64,000 nucleotides of DNA from Pseudoalteromonas sp. '520P1 No. 423' (GCF_001269985.1 NZ_BBZB01000001.1:4006935-4070934); one strand, 5' to 3'. Shown: positions 1 through 8,902, numbered from the stretch's first letter. The notes: generated by a model from the letters alone, not told the origin. Translations and numbers: made by a program.

Positions 1-188
1 TCCCAGTTTCGTTTTTCATTTGGGCCTGCCGAAATGATGTTATACATTGCATCTATAATTGTTGCAGGACTTTTCCAGTCATTCGCATAAACGTCATTAT
101 CAGCTTCATTGGCAGTTACAATAGTGCTGGTAAATAGAGTAAATAAAAAGACGACCACTAAATTATGTGTTTTCTTGAAATTAATCAT
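1..188 (-). CDS. Secreted protein, N-terminal part only (probable NTF2/SnoaL-like)
   Basis: An open frame starts with ATG at 188 and runs off the left edge, giving 62 codons without a stop. It begins with a typical signal peptide: basic start, hydrophobic core, then a cleavage region ending around TVTAN-like residues. The mature part has a D-W-x-S-P-A-T-I-I-D-A-M stretch followed by I-S-A-G-P-N-E-K-R-N-W, a pattern I associate with small secreted NTF2/SnoaL-like proteins of unknown function. The start codon overlaps the last codons of the upstream amidohydrolase gene (8-base overlap), so the two are probably cotranscribed and translationally coupled. Family assignment is from memory of the motif and is tentative; the reading frame and signal peptide are clear. 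Confidence 0.6.
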   Translation of the reverse strand, partial: MINFKKTHNLVVVFLFTLFTSTIVTANEADNDVYANDWKSPATIIDAMYNIISAGPNEKRNW

Positions 189-1641
189 TCGCTTGCTCCT
201 TGCTTGTTAATACATATTCAGGTTGACTTAATTTTGCATCAATCAAGTTGCCTGCGAGAAACACTTGAGTAATTGTTTTTGTATTAGCAATATTTTCCAA
301 CGGATTATTTTTAAGGAATATAACATTAGCGACTTTGCCTTGCTCGATAGAGCCGTGTTGATCAGAGATATTTAGTTGTTTAGCAGCATTGATAGTTGCC
401 ATTTTTAAGATGTCACTATTTGGAATGCCAGCATCTGCAAATATTTGCATTTCCTGATGCACACTAAAGCCTGGGATCACCCAAGGGTTACCTAAGTCTG
501 TACCAATGGTAAGCGGTACTCCTTCTTTGTGTAAACGATTTACAAAACGCAGTACTTTTGGCCACACTTTTTTAGCGCGGCTGAAATCTTGCTCTTTCCA
601 ACCTATGTTAAATGTGAAAAATGATTGCCAATTATTGAGTAACTCTGGGTGAACGTATTCAAGGTTTGGGTGTGCGATAACTTGTTGGCTATCACCGTAA
701 AAACTATTTTTAAACGCGATTAATGTCGGATCAATATGAACCTTGTTCTCACGTAAAGCTTGATAAAGTTCAAGCATAGGTTTTGAGTTTAAATCAGCAT
801 GTTCATACCACTCAAAATGAGCGAAAGGACCAGGGCGACTGTTTTTCTGATATTCCTCTTTTGCTTCATTACTGAGTAATTTAGATGAAACCGGCATAGC
901 ATGAACTATCCCGTCTATTTGCCAGTTTGCAGCGTCTGTCCAGCTCACTTCTTCTAGGTGACCAATAACTTGCATGTCGAGTGTATGGCCAATGTTTATA
1001 GCATCCCGAATTTGTTGGTCAGTTAAGCCAGCGTAAAGCTTAATAATATCTATACCCGCAGCCTTTTGTTGCTCAATTGCTGTTTGCAGTGACATATTTT
1101 TATTGATATCAACGGTTAAACCTTCAAAGGCTCCTTGATTAATAATTTCACCAGCAATTATCGCCTCTGGACCAATAAGGTTTCCAGTCGCTAAGTTGCT
1201 TTTGTATCGAAGGTTATGTTCACTACTACCACCTGGGTTTCTAATGAAGGTAACCCCCCAACGCAGTAACTCCCTCGCATTCCATTCAGATATTGCATCA
1301 CTACTATTTGCATTAATGGCTAGCTTTCCACGTGTTTTTTTAAAGGTCACTTCGCCTAGTGAGATATGAGCGTGAGTATCAATAAGACCAGGAAGAACGT
1401 ACTGCCCCTGAGCATCAATAGTATCAAGTTGTGAATATTGCTTTGGCAACTCTCGGCCAACATACTCAATAGTGTCACCATTGAGCACTAAAAAATTGTT
1501 TTCGAGAATTACGCCTTTGTTCACATCAACGATATTGGCATTACTAAAAGATTTAACAGGGTTATTCGGTGTTTGATTGGCAAATGCTGTGTATGAAGAA
1601 CATAGACATATTGCAGTCGTAATAATTTTAAAGATGTTCAT
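181..1641 (-). CDS. Secreted amidohydrolase-family protein
   Basis: This is a metal-dependent hydrolase of the amidohydrolase superfamily (imidazolonepropionase-like branch) with a signal peptide, so it acts outside the cytoplasmic membrane. From the start chosen here (486 aa), the metal-binding HAH lies at H90/H92 after P-G-L-I-D-T, the bridging lysine is probably K201 in I-I-K-L-Y-A-G, further histidines are H228 and H247, and the C-terminal aspartate is D382 in T-I-G-T-D-L-G. The start at 1641 is preferred over one eight codons upstream because GGAG lies five bases before it and the signal peptide then begins properly. It follows the sigma factor and membrane-protein genes on the same strand, with an 79-base gap holding a candidate promoter. 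The substrate cannot be read from sequence; dipeptides are common in relatives. Confidence 0.85.
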   Translation of the reverse strand: MNIFKIITTAICLCSSYTAFANQTPNNPVKSFSNANIVDVNKGVILENNFLVLNGDTIEYVGRELPKQYSQLDTIDAQGQYVLPGLIDTHAHISLGEVTFKKTRGKLAINANSSDAISEWNARELLRWGVTFIRNPGGSSEHNLRYKSNLATGNLIGPEAIIAGEIINQGAFEGLTVDINKNMSLQTAIEQQKAAGIDIIKLYAGLTDQQIRDAINIGHTLDMQVIGHLEEVSWTDAANWQIDGIVHAMPVSSKLLSNEAKEEYQKNSRPGPFAHFEWYEHADLNSKPMLELYQALRENKVHIDPTLIAFKNSFYGDSQQVIAHPNLEYVHPELLNNWQSFFTFNIGWKEQDFSRAKKVWPKVLRFVNRLHKEGVPLTIGTDLGNPWVIPGFSVHQEMQIFADAGIPNSDILKMATINAAKQLNISDQHGSIEQGKVANVIFLKNNPLENIANTKTITQVFLAGNLIDAKLSQPEYVLTSKEQAND

Positions 1642-1680
1642 AAAAACTCCACAAATTAACTTCAATTTAAATTCAAACTA

Positions 1681-1708
1681 ACAGTGGAGTATTTAAAAAA
1701 AACCTTAC
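1681..1708 (-). promoter_or_regulatory. Candidate ECF-type promoter upstream of the amidohydrolase
   Basis: On the minus strand GTAAGG (1708-1703) is followed by a T-run and, 16 bases later, a C-rich CCAC element. The same layout, GTAAGG-N-TTTTT then C-N-A-C, occurs upstream of the 45-aa membrane protein gene at 3085-3061. Because an ECF sigma factor gene sits between the two sites, this may be its target promoter. This is inference from two sites only. Confidence 0.3.
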
Positions 1709-1720
1709 AATTTATTAATT

Positions 1721-2278
1721 TTATTTTAATTTAGATAAAAAATTGTTGTGCTTTTTGATTTGATTAATATTAAAGAACCATACGAGCATTAACCAAATGA
1801 TGCCAAATAAATAACGTGCGGCGAGGTCACTTATCTGACTTCCAATATATAAATACTCATAGGTAAAAGAAGTTATGACCGCTCCAGAAAAAATAGCAAT
1901 AAGGTATTTAGTATACTTTGCTCGTCGTAGCGCTTCGAGACTCATACGCTCTTCAAATTCAATGCATTCACTTGTCGAGTTTTTAATCATTTGGTAGCCT
2001 TTAAATCGGCTTTTTGACATGAGTATGAAGGTGAGTACACCGACGAATAGCGCAAAGGTAAGACCCACTTTTAAATGAATAGCCCAAGACTCGTTAAATG
2101 CCATTATTAAAAACCAAGCAACCGCAAAAATAATACCTAATTCAACTGTCGTTACGGCGAATAAACTCAGTCGCTTTTTAATGAGCCGTTTTTTTATTTG
2201 CTCTTTTGTGAATTTGCTTGGGGTATTTTGAGCTTGCCAAGCTGCCGATAAAGACTCTATATCGAAATCATCGCTCAT
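1721..2278 (-). CDS. Integral membrane protein paired with the ECF sigma factor (possible anti-sigma)
   Basis: A 185-aa protein with a cytoplasmic N-terminal stretch of about 40 residues (acidic start, then a K/R-rich segment) and four hydrophobic segments at roughly 38-62, 70-88, 124-145 and 152-172. It starts 29 bases after the sigma-factor stop with a GGAAGAG ribosome site, so the two form an operon. Membrane proteins directly downstream of ECF sigma genes are often their anti-sigma factors, and the soluble N-terminus would be the sigma-binding part. No zinc-binding H-x3-C-x2-C motif is present, so it is not a classical ZAS anti-sigma. The role is inferred from position; I do not recognise the family. 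Confidence 0.6.
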   Translation of the reverse strand: MSDDFDIESLSAAWQAQNTPSKFTKEQIKKRLIKKRLSLFAVTTVELGIIFAVAWFLIMAFNESWAIHLKVGLTFALFVGVLTFILMSKSRFKGYQMIKNSTSECIEFEERMSLEALRRAKYTKYLIAIFSGAVITSFTYEYLYIGSQISDLAARYLFGIIWLMLVWFFNINQIKKHNNFLSKLK

Positions 2279-2307
2279 AATTTCTCTTCCCGTATATAAA
2301 TTGATAA

Positions 2308-2787
2308 CTAATCATTAGACATTAATTGCGCTAAAGATTTTTTTGTTCTGGTGATTTTGACCGCTATATTGTTTTCACTCATCCCGACGATCTCCGCGAT
2401 GTCTTGCTGTTTAACACCGTCTAGATATAGCGTAATTATTTGTCGCTGGATTAAAGGTAACTGCCAAATGGCGCTCATCAAACGGTCTAACTGCTGATCA
2501 TTAGCGAGCCCTTTTTCTAAAGATGAAGCAACTGGAATGTCATAATCTTCACTCGTTGTTTTCACCTGTTTTACCTGCTTTTTTATATGACCCACGCCAA
2601 CATTATGCGAAATTTTATACATGAATGTTTCTACTGAACTGTCACCACGGAAACTATTCAACGACTGCCATATTGCCATAGCCATTTCTTGCACAAGCTC
2701 TTGCTGTAATTGAGGAATAGCTTCATAAGTTGAAGCTATTCTGGAAAGGCGCGGCCAAAACGCCTCAAGCAATTTATCTTTATTCAT
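2308..2787 (-). CDS. ECF-type sigma-70 family RNA polymerase sigma factor
   Basis: A 159-aa sigma factor with only regions 2 and 4, the usual ECF size. Region 2 spans about residues 20-75, including the F-R-G-D-S-S-V-E-T-F-M-Y-K-I stretch that melts the -10 element. Region 4 spans about 105-155, with L-P-L-I-Q-R-Q-I-I-T-L-Y-L-D-G and the helix-turn-helix Q-Q-D-I-A-E-I-V-G-M-S-E-N-N. It would direct polymerase to a small regulon, probably in response to an envelope or extracellular signal sensed through the membrane protein encoded just downstream. The start is the only methionine that gives an intact region 2. The promoter of the gene itself shows no copy of the GTAAGG motif found at its neighbours. 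Confidence 0.88.
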   Translation of the reverse strand: MNKDKLLEAFWPRLSRIASTYEAIPQLQQELVQEMAMAIWQSLNSFRGDSSVETFMYKISHNVGVGHIKKQVKQVKTTSEDYDIPVASSLEKGLANDQQLDRLMSAIWQLPLIQRQIITLYLDGVKQQDIAEIVGMSENNIAVKITRTKKSLAQLMSND

Positions 2788-2887
2788 ATTTAATTTTCAT
2801 ATAGTACTCCACTAGCCACTAATTCCTAATAGCTATCATTTCGGATGAAGTATTAACGGAGATACAAGTGATTAAGTGGTAAGAGCC

Positions 2888-3025
2888 TTAGATTATGGTC
2901 TCTTTTGCGACATAGAGAATAGCAGCAACTGCAATTATTATCTCCAAAGCAACATAAACTAACCCTACTTTTAAGATACGTTGAGACAACTTACTTTGTT
3001 TAATCTTATTTAATACTTGGTTCAT
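2888..3025 (-). CDS. Small single-pass membrane protein (45 aa)
   Basis: A 45-codon frame encodes a basic N-terminus (M-N-Q-V-L-N-K-I-K-Q-S-K) followed by one long hydrophobic helix (residues about 19-40) and the end K-E-T-I-I. It ends about 100 bases upstream of the sigma factor gene, on the same strand. GGG lies nine bases before the ATG, a weak ribosome site. The upstream GTAAGG-T-run matches that before the amidohydrolase. Composition and the lysine-rich then hydrophobic layout make it a credible membrane microprotein, but there is no family evidence. It could act with the sigma factor or its membrane partner. Confidence 0.45.
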   Translation of the reverse strand: MNQVLNKIKQSKLSQRILKVGLVYVALEIIIAVAAILYVAKETII

Positions 3026-3060
3026 TATAATACCCTATTATTTTATGATTCTTTTACTAA

Positions 3061-3085
3061 GTAGTCATTAAGTAAAAATCCTTAC
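3061..3085 (-). promoter_or_regulatory. Second copy of the candidate ECF promoter motif
   Basis: Minus-strand GTAAGG (3085-3080), then A-TTTTT, and C-N-A-C 16 bases further on, 36 bases before the ATG of the 45-aa protein gene. It matches the site at 1708-1681 in both elements and spacing. See the finding on the shared motif. Confidence 0.3.
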
Positions 3086-3662
3086 AGTTTTTTTTATATA
3101 TTTCTAAATTGAATTTATTGCATGTATCAAGATTGGAGTAAGGTTGCCTTTCGAGGTTAATTGCAATGTGTTTGTTTTGAAGGGGAGATAAAAAGTAGTA
3201 ATGACCAACAAACACTGCCTTAATGCTTCAGCTAAAAAATTCTAACTTTCTGCTCAGTACTATATTTATTCCAAAGCCTTCAATCATGGCTACACTATTT
3301 TGTATTAAGGGTAGCGCTTCATTCACCATTTGAAGCCAAGGCTTATAACAAACATTTCAAAACCAATAAAAAAGCCTGAATATCACTATTCAGGCTTTCC
3401 GTTTAAATGGTTAGAGCTACAGTAATAGATTTAAAATCTATCACATCATGCCGCCAATATAGAAGTTAACTGTTTGTTTTTACGTAAATAGATACATGGG
3501 ATAAATCAATGGTACCCCACTTTATACCCCACGAATTCAATACAAAACCTAACATATTGAATACTTTAATAAAAATTACAACCCTATAGATACTTAACTG
3601 ACTTGTAGAATTCTATTTTTTATAGTAATTAACAACTATAGAATATTCACACCATTACTACA
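3086..3662. other. Gene-free stretch with a terminator and short remnants
   Basis: No convincing gene is present between the 45-aa gene and the TonB receptor gene. The stretch holds a strong hairpin terminator at 3368-3398, an A/T-rich leader, and a short minus-strand frame (about 3440-3475) ending in F-Y-I-G-G-M-M and a stop just before that terminator, which could be the tail of a lost gene. Two direct TGGGGTA boxes on the minus strand lie near 3513-3535; such boxes often flank integrase genes, but no integrase is left. Confidence 0.4.
3368..3398 (-). terminator. Rho-independent terminator (minus strand)
   Basis: A perfect 12-bp stem (AAAGCCTGAATA / TATTCAGGCTTT) with a TCAC loop is followed on the minus strand by a T-rich tail. 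It most likely ends transcription of the TonB receptor gene, although it lies about 260 bases past its stop codon. The stem core resembles that of the groEL terminator at 8874-8902. Confidence 0.8.
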
Positions 3663-5948
3663 TTAGAATGAATATGTAATTTTAGCTCCGGCCTCTCTTG
3701 GCGCACCAAGTATTACACCCGGCGTACCATCTGATGATGTAATATTATTGTTTGTAGCGTATAACTCATCAGTAAGGTTTCGAACATAAACTTCTAATTT
3801 CACTTTATCGAATTCATACCCACCATTGAAATTCACCAAGGTATAACTATCCAATTCACGAGTATTATCTACGTTAGAGTATGAATCACCCGTGTAGCTA
3901 ACATTAACATTGCCAAAAAAGCCATTATCATCTGCATAGCGTAGTCCAATAACACCTGTTTCTTTAGGTGCAAAGCTAAAATCATTGCCACTATAATCTT
4001 CTGAGCCATCGGGAGATACAAAGTTATCATACTCTGTATGTGAAATAGCCAAGCCGGTATATAAATCAAAGTTATTGCTTATTTCGTAAGAAAAGCTAAC
4101 TTCAGCTCCTGATAAATTAGATTCACCCGCATTAACTGTCATTGTAAATGCGTCATTAGTCGTACCAGGCTCCGTGATAGCAACTTGTTGATCCGTCCAG
4201 TTGCTATAGTAAACATTAGCATTAAACACGCCTTTACCATCTAAAATAACTGCGCGAAGTGATGCTTCATAGTTCCACAGTTCTTCTGCATCAAAGTTAT
4301 TGATACCATTTAATAGTGTAAGCTCTGAGCCGCCAGAACGATAACTTTTCTTAACAAAAAAGCTGGTTGATACATCATCATTCCATTTATACGTTATGCC
4401 AGCATGAGGAAGTAAATTACTAAAATCTTCTGTTTTAGCTGTTTCTGGTACTTCCGTCACTAACCCAGTTAACTGAGAGTTAATTAAAAAGATAACTTGA
4501 TCAATGGTAACGCCACCTAAATCAACACCGCCAAATGTCCCGCCCATTTGTGGCAAAGCATAAGTACTATCAGTGATTGAAGCAGTTAAATATTCTTGTT
4601 TTTCATTATCGTAACGAAGACCTGCATTTACTATCCAATTTTCATTTAAATCGAATTCCCATTCAGAAAAGATTGCCCAAGTCGATGTGTCTACATTAGT
4701 TTTTCCTGAGTTAATGGTCGGGAAAAATGGCTCATAAAGGGCAATAGGCAATACAGCATTTGTTGTTAGGACTGCACCTAACCCTGGCATAAATTCATCA
4801 AATAAAACGGGCAAATTATAATTAATCGTATTTGTTTGACTACGCTTGGCTTCAATACCCGAAAAATACACACCTGAACTACCTCGAATACCCTCACTTT
4901 CGTAATTAAAGCGAAACTCTTGCGACCAGTTATTGTCTTCACTCTGGCGATTAATCAAACCGCCACCGCTTTCTACAGGCGTTGCCGTATTATCCGCGTC
5001 GTTAAAACGCACGCGCTCGCCTTTCTGATAGGCAGAAATACTTTTCAAGTACCAATTATCATTAATATCATAGTCAATATTGAGTGAGAATAAATCTGCG
5101 TCTGTATTGAAAGTGGAATCAGCGTCTGCAGGCGTGACACGATCTTCTTTATCATATCCATCAACAAGATAGGTAACAGCCCGACCATATTCACTTTCAA
5201 TACGTTGATAAGAGAATACAGATTTAAAATTGTCGCTCGGTTGATATAACCACTTCACACGATATACATTATTATTTGCGTGAGCGTAATCGTCTTCATC
5301 ACGGGTAATATTAGTCACATAACCGTCAGATTCATTTTGCTCTACCGCAAAACGAATAGCAGAAACATCGTCAACTAAATTGAAGTTAGCAACACCTTTA
5401 ATTTCTTGTCGACCATATTCACCAAAGCCTAAACGAACCTTTCCTTCATTTTCAAATGTAGGATCTACTGTATTAACCACAACAGCTCCAGCTAAGGCAT
5501 TACGACCAAGATTAGTTGACTGAGGACCACGAAGTACTTCTACTTGATTAACATCCCAAAGCTGACCCGCCGCTTCACTTTTTACCCAACCTGAAAGCGT
5601 TACTCCATCAATCACCGTTGATGCTAAGTCGCCACGGTTTGGCAGAGAAGCACTATCGCTATTTCTGACGCCTCGAATACGAAAACCAAACTTGTTGCCA
5701 CTAACACCCGGAGTCTGTAAGAAAACATCGGTCAAATCAGCCAAGTTACGCTCTTCTAGAGATGCTTCAGTGAAAACAACCACACTTTCTTTAGTTTCTT
5801 GTAGTGTGTTAGCTATTTTTTGCCCAGTTACGACAATTCGCTCTATACCTTTTTGTTCTTTTTTTTCTGTACTCATTTGTTCTGCCGAAGCAGAAAAACA
5901 TGCAAGGCTTACAGCAATTGCCAAGCCACTTTTAGCAAAAATTTTCAT
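3663..5948 (-). CDS. TonB-dependent outer-membrane receptor
   Basis: A 761-aa ligand-gated outer-membrane porin. A signal peptide occupies residues 1-22 (cleaved after S-A-S-A). A TonB-box-like I-E-R-I-V-V-T-G follows at about 35-42, then the plug domain to about 165 with the typical L-R-G-P-Q-S-T-N-L-G-R-N-A-L-A-G-A-V motif. The remaining residues form the 22-strand barrel, ending in the canonical C-terminal phenylalanine (K-I-T-Y-S-F). The neighbours on the same strand form a PepSY-membrane-protein operon often linked to siderophore or heme use, so an iron chelate is the likely substrate. No clean Fur box could be seen upstream. The substrate remains open; carbohydrate or vitamin transport are alternatives. 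Confidence 0.9.
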   Translation of the reverse strand: MKIFAKSGLAIAVSLACFSASAEQMSTEKKEQKGIERIVVTGQKIANTLQETKESVVVFTEASLEERNLADLTDVFLQTPGVSGNKFGFRIRGVRNSDSASLPNRGDLASTVIDGVTLSGWVKSEAAGQLWDVNQVEVLRGPQSTNLGRNALAGAVVVNTVDPTFENEGKVRLGFGEYGRQEIKGVANFNLVDDVSAIRFAVEQNESDGYVTNITRDEDDYAHANNNVYRVKWLYQPSDNFKSVFSYQRIESEYGRAVTYLVDGYDKEDRVTPADADSTFNTDADLFSLNIDYDINDNWYLKSISAYQKGERVRFNDADNTATPVESGGGLINRQSEDNNWSQEFRFNYESEGIRGSSGVYFSGIEAKRSQTNTINYNLPVLFDEFMPGLGAVLTTNAVLPIALYEPFFPTINSGKTNVDTSTWAIFSEWEFDLNENWIVNAGLRYDNEKQEYLTASITDSTYALPQMGGTFGGVDLGGVTIDQVIFLINSQLTGLVTEVPETAKTEDFSNLLPHAGITYKWNDDVSTSFFVKKSYRSGGSELTLLNGINNFDAEELWNYEASLRAVILDGKGVFNANVYYSNWTDQQVAITEPGTTNDAFTMTVNAGESNLSGAEVSFSYEISNNFDLYTGLAISHTEYDNFVSPDGSEDYSGNDFSFAPKETGVIGLRYADDNGFFGNVNVSYTGDSYSNVDNTRELDSYTLVNFNGGYEFDKVKLEVYVRNLTDELYATNNNITSSDGTPGVILGAPREAGAKITYSF

Positions 5949-6100
5949 TGTTATATTCTCTTAAGTTTTATGTTTGTTAAATTTAATTATTCAGTTAAAT
6001 AATCGTTACTCGCCGATAGGTAAATCAAGGTAAGGATTTGTTTATTTGGGTAATGCTATTTATATAAAGAAAGGATTAGTCATCGTTGCTTAAATCCGCC

Positions 6101-7732
6101 TTAGGCAGGCGCCTCATCAATTTCTTCAATTGTCGTGAGTTCTTCATGTTTGACATATCTCAGTGTTTTAATACCTACCGACAAAAGCAGTAAAGCAATA
6201 AAAGCAAACCCCGCACTGACACAACCAATCATCCAATAGCCATTTTCTATCATTAACACCATTTCTTGACCAAGTACTGACCATTCAAAAGCGACTGTAA
6301 CAGCGAGCAAAGCACCACTAACTATCAAGTTATAGCCAATGAAAGGGCGTAATTTATTAACAAAGAAGCCTGCAATAGTAATCAGTAAGAGCGAAAGGCC
6401 AAAAACATATTCAATGACATGCTCTCTTTCGCTTAATGCTTCAGGTAAGCTTCTTTCTAGGAAAAAGCAAAGAGCCGTAGCGGTTATTACACCAATACAT
6501 CCGCCTAGTGTTGCACCACGAGTGAAGGCAAGCGTTTTGGGGTATTCATTTTTCTTTTGGCGCTTAACCACCCATAGGACATTACCTGCGATGATCATGC
6601 CGCAAAATGCGATTGCTAAAACAAAGTAAATCAAACGCATATCTGTTCCCGCAAAGTTGGCAAAATGCATTGAGTACAACATTTGTAAGCCTACGGCGAA
6701 GGTATTATCTTCTGGTAAATTCATATTTTGTGGAAAGTTATTTGTCGACACTTCATAGAAGCGCGAAAACTGTTTATTAAAGCCTGAGTTATATAATCCC
6801 CTAAACTGCAACACTGCATTTTTGTCGCCATAGGCGTAGATATTAAGTTGGGTGATATCAGCTTGATGTTCTTGTGAAAGTCTTGCAGCAAAGGTTTTCA
6901 GATTAGGCATTTTTATTGATTCACCACTAGCTTCACTGTTATGGGTATAAAAGCCAGCGTCTTGCGTAACACCATTTAAATCACCTTTATAAAGTACTAA
7001 TACACTGGGTATTTGAACCAAAATCAGTAAGTTTAATATCACACCTGAAAGTGCATACATGATCGCATAAGGCAGGCTTATTACGCCGACCACGTTATGC
7101 ATATCAGTCATTTGAGCGCGTATTGTTTGATCTTTACGATATAGGAAGAAATTTTTGATAATTTTCTTAAGCTGTATAACCACTCCAGTAATCGTAATCA
7201 CAAAGAAAAATAAGGTAATGATACCGACGATGTACAAGCCCTGCGGTAGTTGCAGGCTGTAATGCAACTCATACAAAAAATGAGCGAAATCAAATGGGCT
7301 ATGCTCAGTAAATACTGAGCCACTATATGGGTCAATCAACAGACTAATAAATTTCTTTTTTACTTTATTAGCATCAACAGGCGGGGCTGTTATAGTTTCT
7401 TTTTCAGGCTGCTTTTCAGATTGTACGGGGACTTGAAAGTACATCTTCAGATAAGGCATTTTGTCATTAGGAAAGCGCAGAGTAATTCGCTCACCTGGTA
7501 AAATGCCATGAACTTTTATTTGCTCTTCAACCAAGTCATTGTAGTTAACAGAACTACCATCTTGTTTTGCTTCGGTATCAATATTGTAATAAGGCAATGT
7601 AGCCCATTGATCTAACTCAGGTTGAAAAAACGAAATAGCGCCAGCCCAAAAGACAATAAATAATGGTAGAGAAATGACTAAACCTACCCAACCATGGGCA
7701 TTTATTGCGCTCTTTAATGTTTCAGACTTCAT
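6101..7732 (-). CDS. PepSY-associated transmembrane protein (iron-uptake type)
   Basis: A 543-aa inner-membrane protein with the N-terminal A-H-G-W-V-G-L-V-I-S-L-P helix typical of PepSY_TM proteins, a periplasmic PepSY-like loop, a second conserved helix beginning M-H-N-V-V-G-V-I-S-L-P (about residue 215) and several C-terminal helices. Relatives next to TonB receptors act in siderophore or heme iron use, probably as reductases. Start at 7732 is favoured because AGGAGG precedes it; it overlaps the stop of the upstream gene in an ATGA arrangement, so the operon is translationally coupled. The protein ends with an acidic tail (E-E-I-D-E-A-P-A). Function is from family context. Confidence 0.8.
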   Translation of the reverse strand: MKSETLKSAINAHGWVGLVISLPLFIVFWAGAISFFQPELDQWATLPYYNIDTEAKQDGSSVNYNDLVEEQIKVHGILPGERITLRFPNDKMPYLKMYFQVPVQSEKQPEKETITAPPVDANKVKKKFISLLIDPYSGSVFTEHSPFDFAHFLYELHYSLQLPQGLYIVGIITLFFFVITITGVVIQLKKIIKNFFLYRKDQTIRAQMTDMHNVVGVISLPYAIMYALSGVILNLLILVQIPSVLVLYKGDLNGVTQDAGFYTHNSEASGESIKMPNLKTFAARLSQEHQADITQLNIYAYGDKNAVLQFRGLYNSGFNKQFSRFYEVSTNNFPQNMNLPEDNTFAVGLQMLYSMHFANFAGTDMRLIYFVLAIAFCGMIIAGNVLWVVKRQKKNEYPKTLAFTRGATLGGCIGVITATALCFFLERSLPEALSEREHVIEYVFGLSLLLITIAGFFVNKLRPFIGYNLIVSGALLAVTVAFEWSVLGQEMVLMIENGYWMIGCVSAGFAFIALLLLSVGIKTLRYVKHEELTTIEEIDEAPA

Positions 7733-8004
7733 ACTCCCTCCTGAATATAAAACCACGCATTAATCAACGCCGTAACTAAAAAACCTACCAGACAAATCAA
7801 AGCCGGCTTTTTGAGTGAATGCACGCAATAAAACCAACTAATCAGTGCACTCCATAAGGTAAATCCACCGATAACAGCGATAAATAAAAAGACATCACGA
7901 GGTAGCGGAACAATAAAACCAATGTTCATAAACAGGCTCATACTAAGCAAAAACCCCAGTAAAAAACCAATCAGCGTTTTAGACCATAAGGATTCAGACC
8001 ACAT
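7729..8004 (-). CDS. Small membrane protein, DUF3649-like, of the PepSY operon
   Basis: A 91-aa protein with three hydrophobic segments. The L-P-R-D-V-F-L-F-I-A-V-I-G-G-F-T-L-W centre resembles the DUF3649 pattern, and its place directly before a PepSY_TM gene is where DUF3649/DUF3325 proteins usually sit in iron-uptake operons. It overlaps the upstream gene by 11 bases and the downstream gene by 4. Its activity is unknown. Family naming is by pattern and position. Confidence 0.6.
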   Translation of the reverse strand: MWSESLWSKTLIGFLLGFLLSMSLFMNIGFIVPLPRDVFLFIAVIGGFTLWSALISWFYCVHSLKKPALICLVGFLVTALINAWFYIQEGV

Positions 8005-8329
8005 AAAAACCTCCGATCAGCGCCGTAAATAAAGTTATAACCGTGCCGAAAACGAGCGTTTTTCTTTGATAGGGGTAATATGGAATAGTTAAGGCAAGTA
8101 AAATCCAAACCAACATGATCATTACGATTAGTATCAAAGTGGCTGATAACCAGTGATGCAGCTTCAGTAACAATGTAAATGCACCAATCATGCTGACACA
8201 GAATAATAACCAGCCAAACTTTTTAGCAATAGGTTTCGACAGAATCATTTGTCGTTCAGATGCAACATAGGGGCTGACACTGCCTAACCAACACAAGCAC
8301 AGTGCTGCAACATTAACCAAAAAAGTCAT
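7994..8329 (-). CDS. Small membrane protein, DUF3325-like, first gene of the PepSY operon
   Basis: About 111 aa with three to four hydrophobic helices. The start M-T-F-L-V-N-V-A-A-L-C-L-C-W-L-G, followed by A-S-E-R-Q, fits the DUF3325 layout. An upstream TTG at 8362 would add 11 residues but has no ribosome site; neither start has a clear one, so the N-terminus is uncertain. It overlaps the next gene by 11 bases and opens the three-gene operon. Role unknown beyond the association with iron-chelate transport. Confidence 0.55.
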   Translation of the reverse strand: MTFLVNVAALCLCWLGSVSPYVASERQMILSKPIAKKFGWLLFCVSMIGAFTLLLKLHHWLSATLILIVMIMLVWILLALTIPYYPYQRKTLVFGTVITLFTALIGGFYVV

Positions 8330-8873
8330 GGGTCTATATTTTATAAACTGGAGAATAGCCAAATGTTAAATGATTTGAAAAGCAAATAAAAGCGTAAATG
8401 CGAATAAAAAATACTATCATTTATAATGGATAAATGAGCTGATAGTAATAACTGGTTTCACTTTGCATCTAATCTTAGCCAACTCTTATAACTCCCATAG
8501 TAGAAAATCACGTATCAAAGGAGTCTTTATGACTAAGTAGCAACTAAATTCGCAATTTTAATTCTCTCATATTTATGCAATTTTACTCGGACCTTTGCGC
8601 ATGCGGTTAGGTTGCTTTTCTTATGTTGTTAAACGCAGACTCCTTTAATTGTAAAGTTCTGTTTTTATAGGCTTAACATTAATAAATACATTTACAATTA
8701 TAGGTAATCTAGGCATTGGTATATCTAAGGTAAGTATGTTTTTTTATCAGTTATATTATTATTTCATTTGGTGAAGTTTTAGTAGGTATATGGAAAATGT
8801 TGAGTAAACAGTCGCCTAGCAAGTAATAGATTTAATTACAACAAACAGTGTTGTTTTACATTTAAAAAGTAAC
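8330..8873. other. Gene-free stretch between the PepSY operon and groEL terminator
   Basis: About 540 AT-rich bases without a supported gene on either strand. It must contain the promoter of the PepSY operon near 8340-8450; an A/T-rich patch there has loosely Fur-box-like hexamers but no convincing 19-bp match. Nothing else is recognised. Confidence 0.5.
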
Positions 8874-8902
8874 AAAAAGCCTGAACATTTCTGTTCAGGC
8901 TT
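8874..8902 (-). terminator. groEL terminator
   Basis: An 11-bp perfect stem (AAGCCTGAACA / TGTTCAGGCTT) with a TTTC loop lies about 50 bases after the groEL stop; the minus strand reads into TTTTTG. It closes the groES-groEL operon. Confidence 0.88.

Noticed and set aside
3410..3455. tRNA-Leu fragment (anticodon-arm-like ATAGA-TTTAAAA-TCTAT)
   Set aside because: No acceptor stem, D-arm or T-arm sequence lies around it; a chance hairpin is more likely.
3441..3455. Relic of a second groEL end (GGC-GGC-ATG-ATG-stop before a similar terminator)
   Set aside because: Only four codons match and the upstream residues (F-Y-I) do not; terminator similarity is limited to a common stem core.
3505..3545. 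Prophage integrase remnant at two TGGGGTA boxes
   Set aside because: The frame across it gives about 30 residues and no integrase motif; too little to call.
8363..8450. Fur box upstream of the PepSY operon
   Set aside because: Only loose A/T-rich hexamers are present; no acceptable match to the 19-bp consensus.
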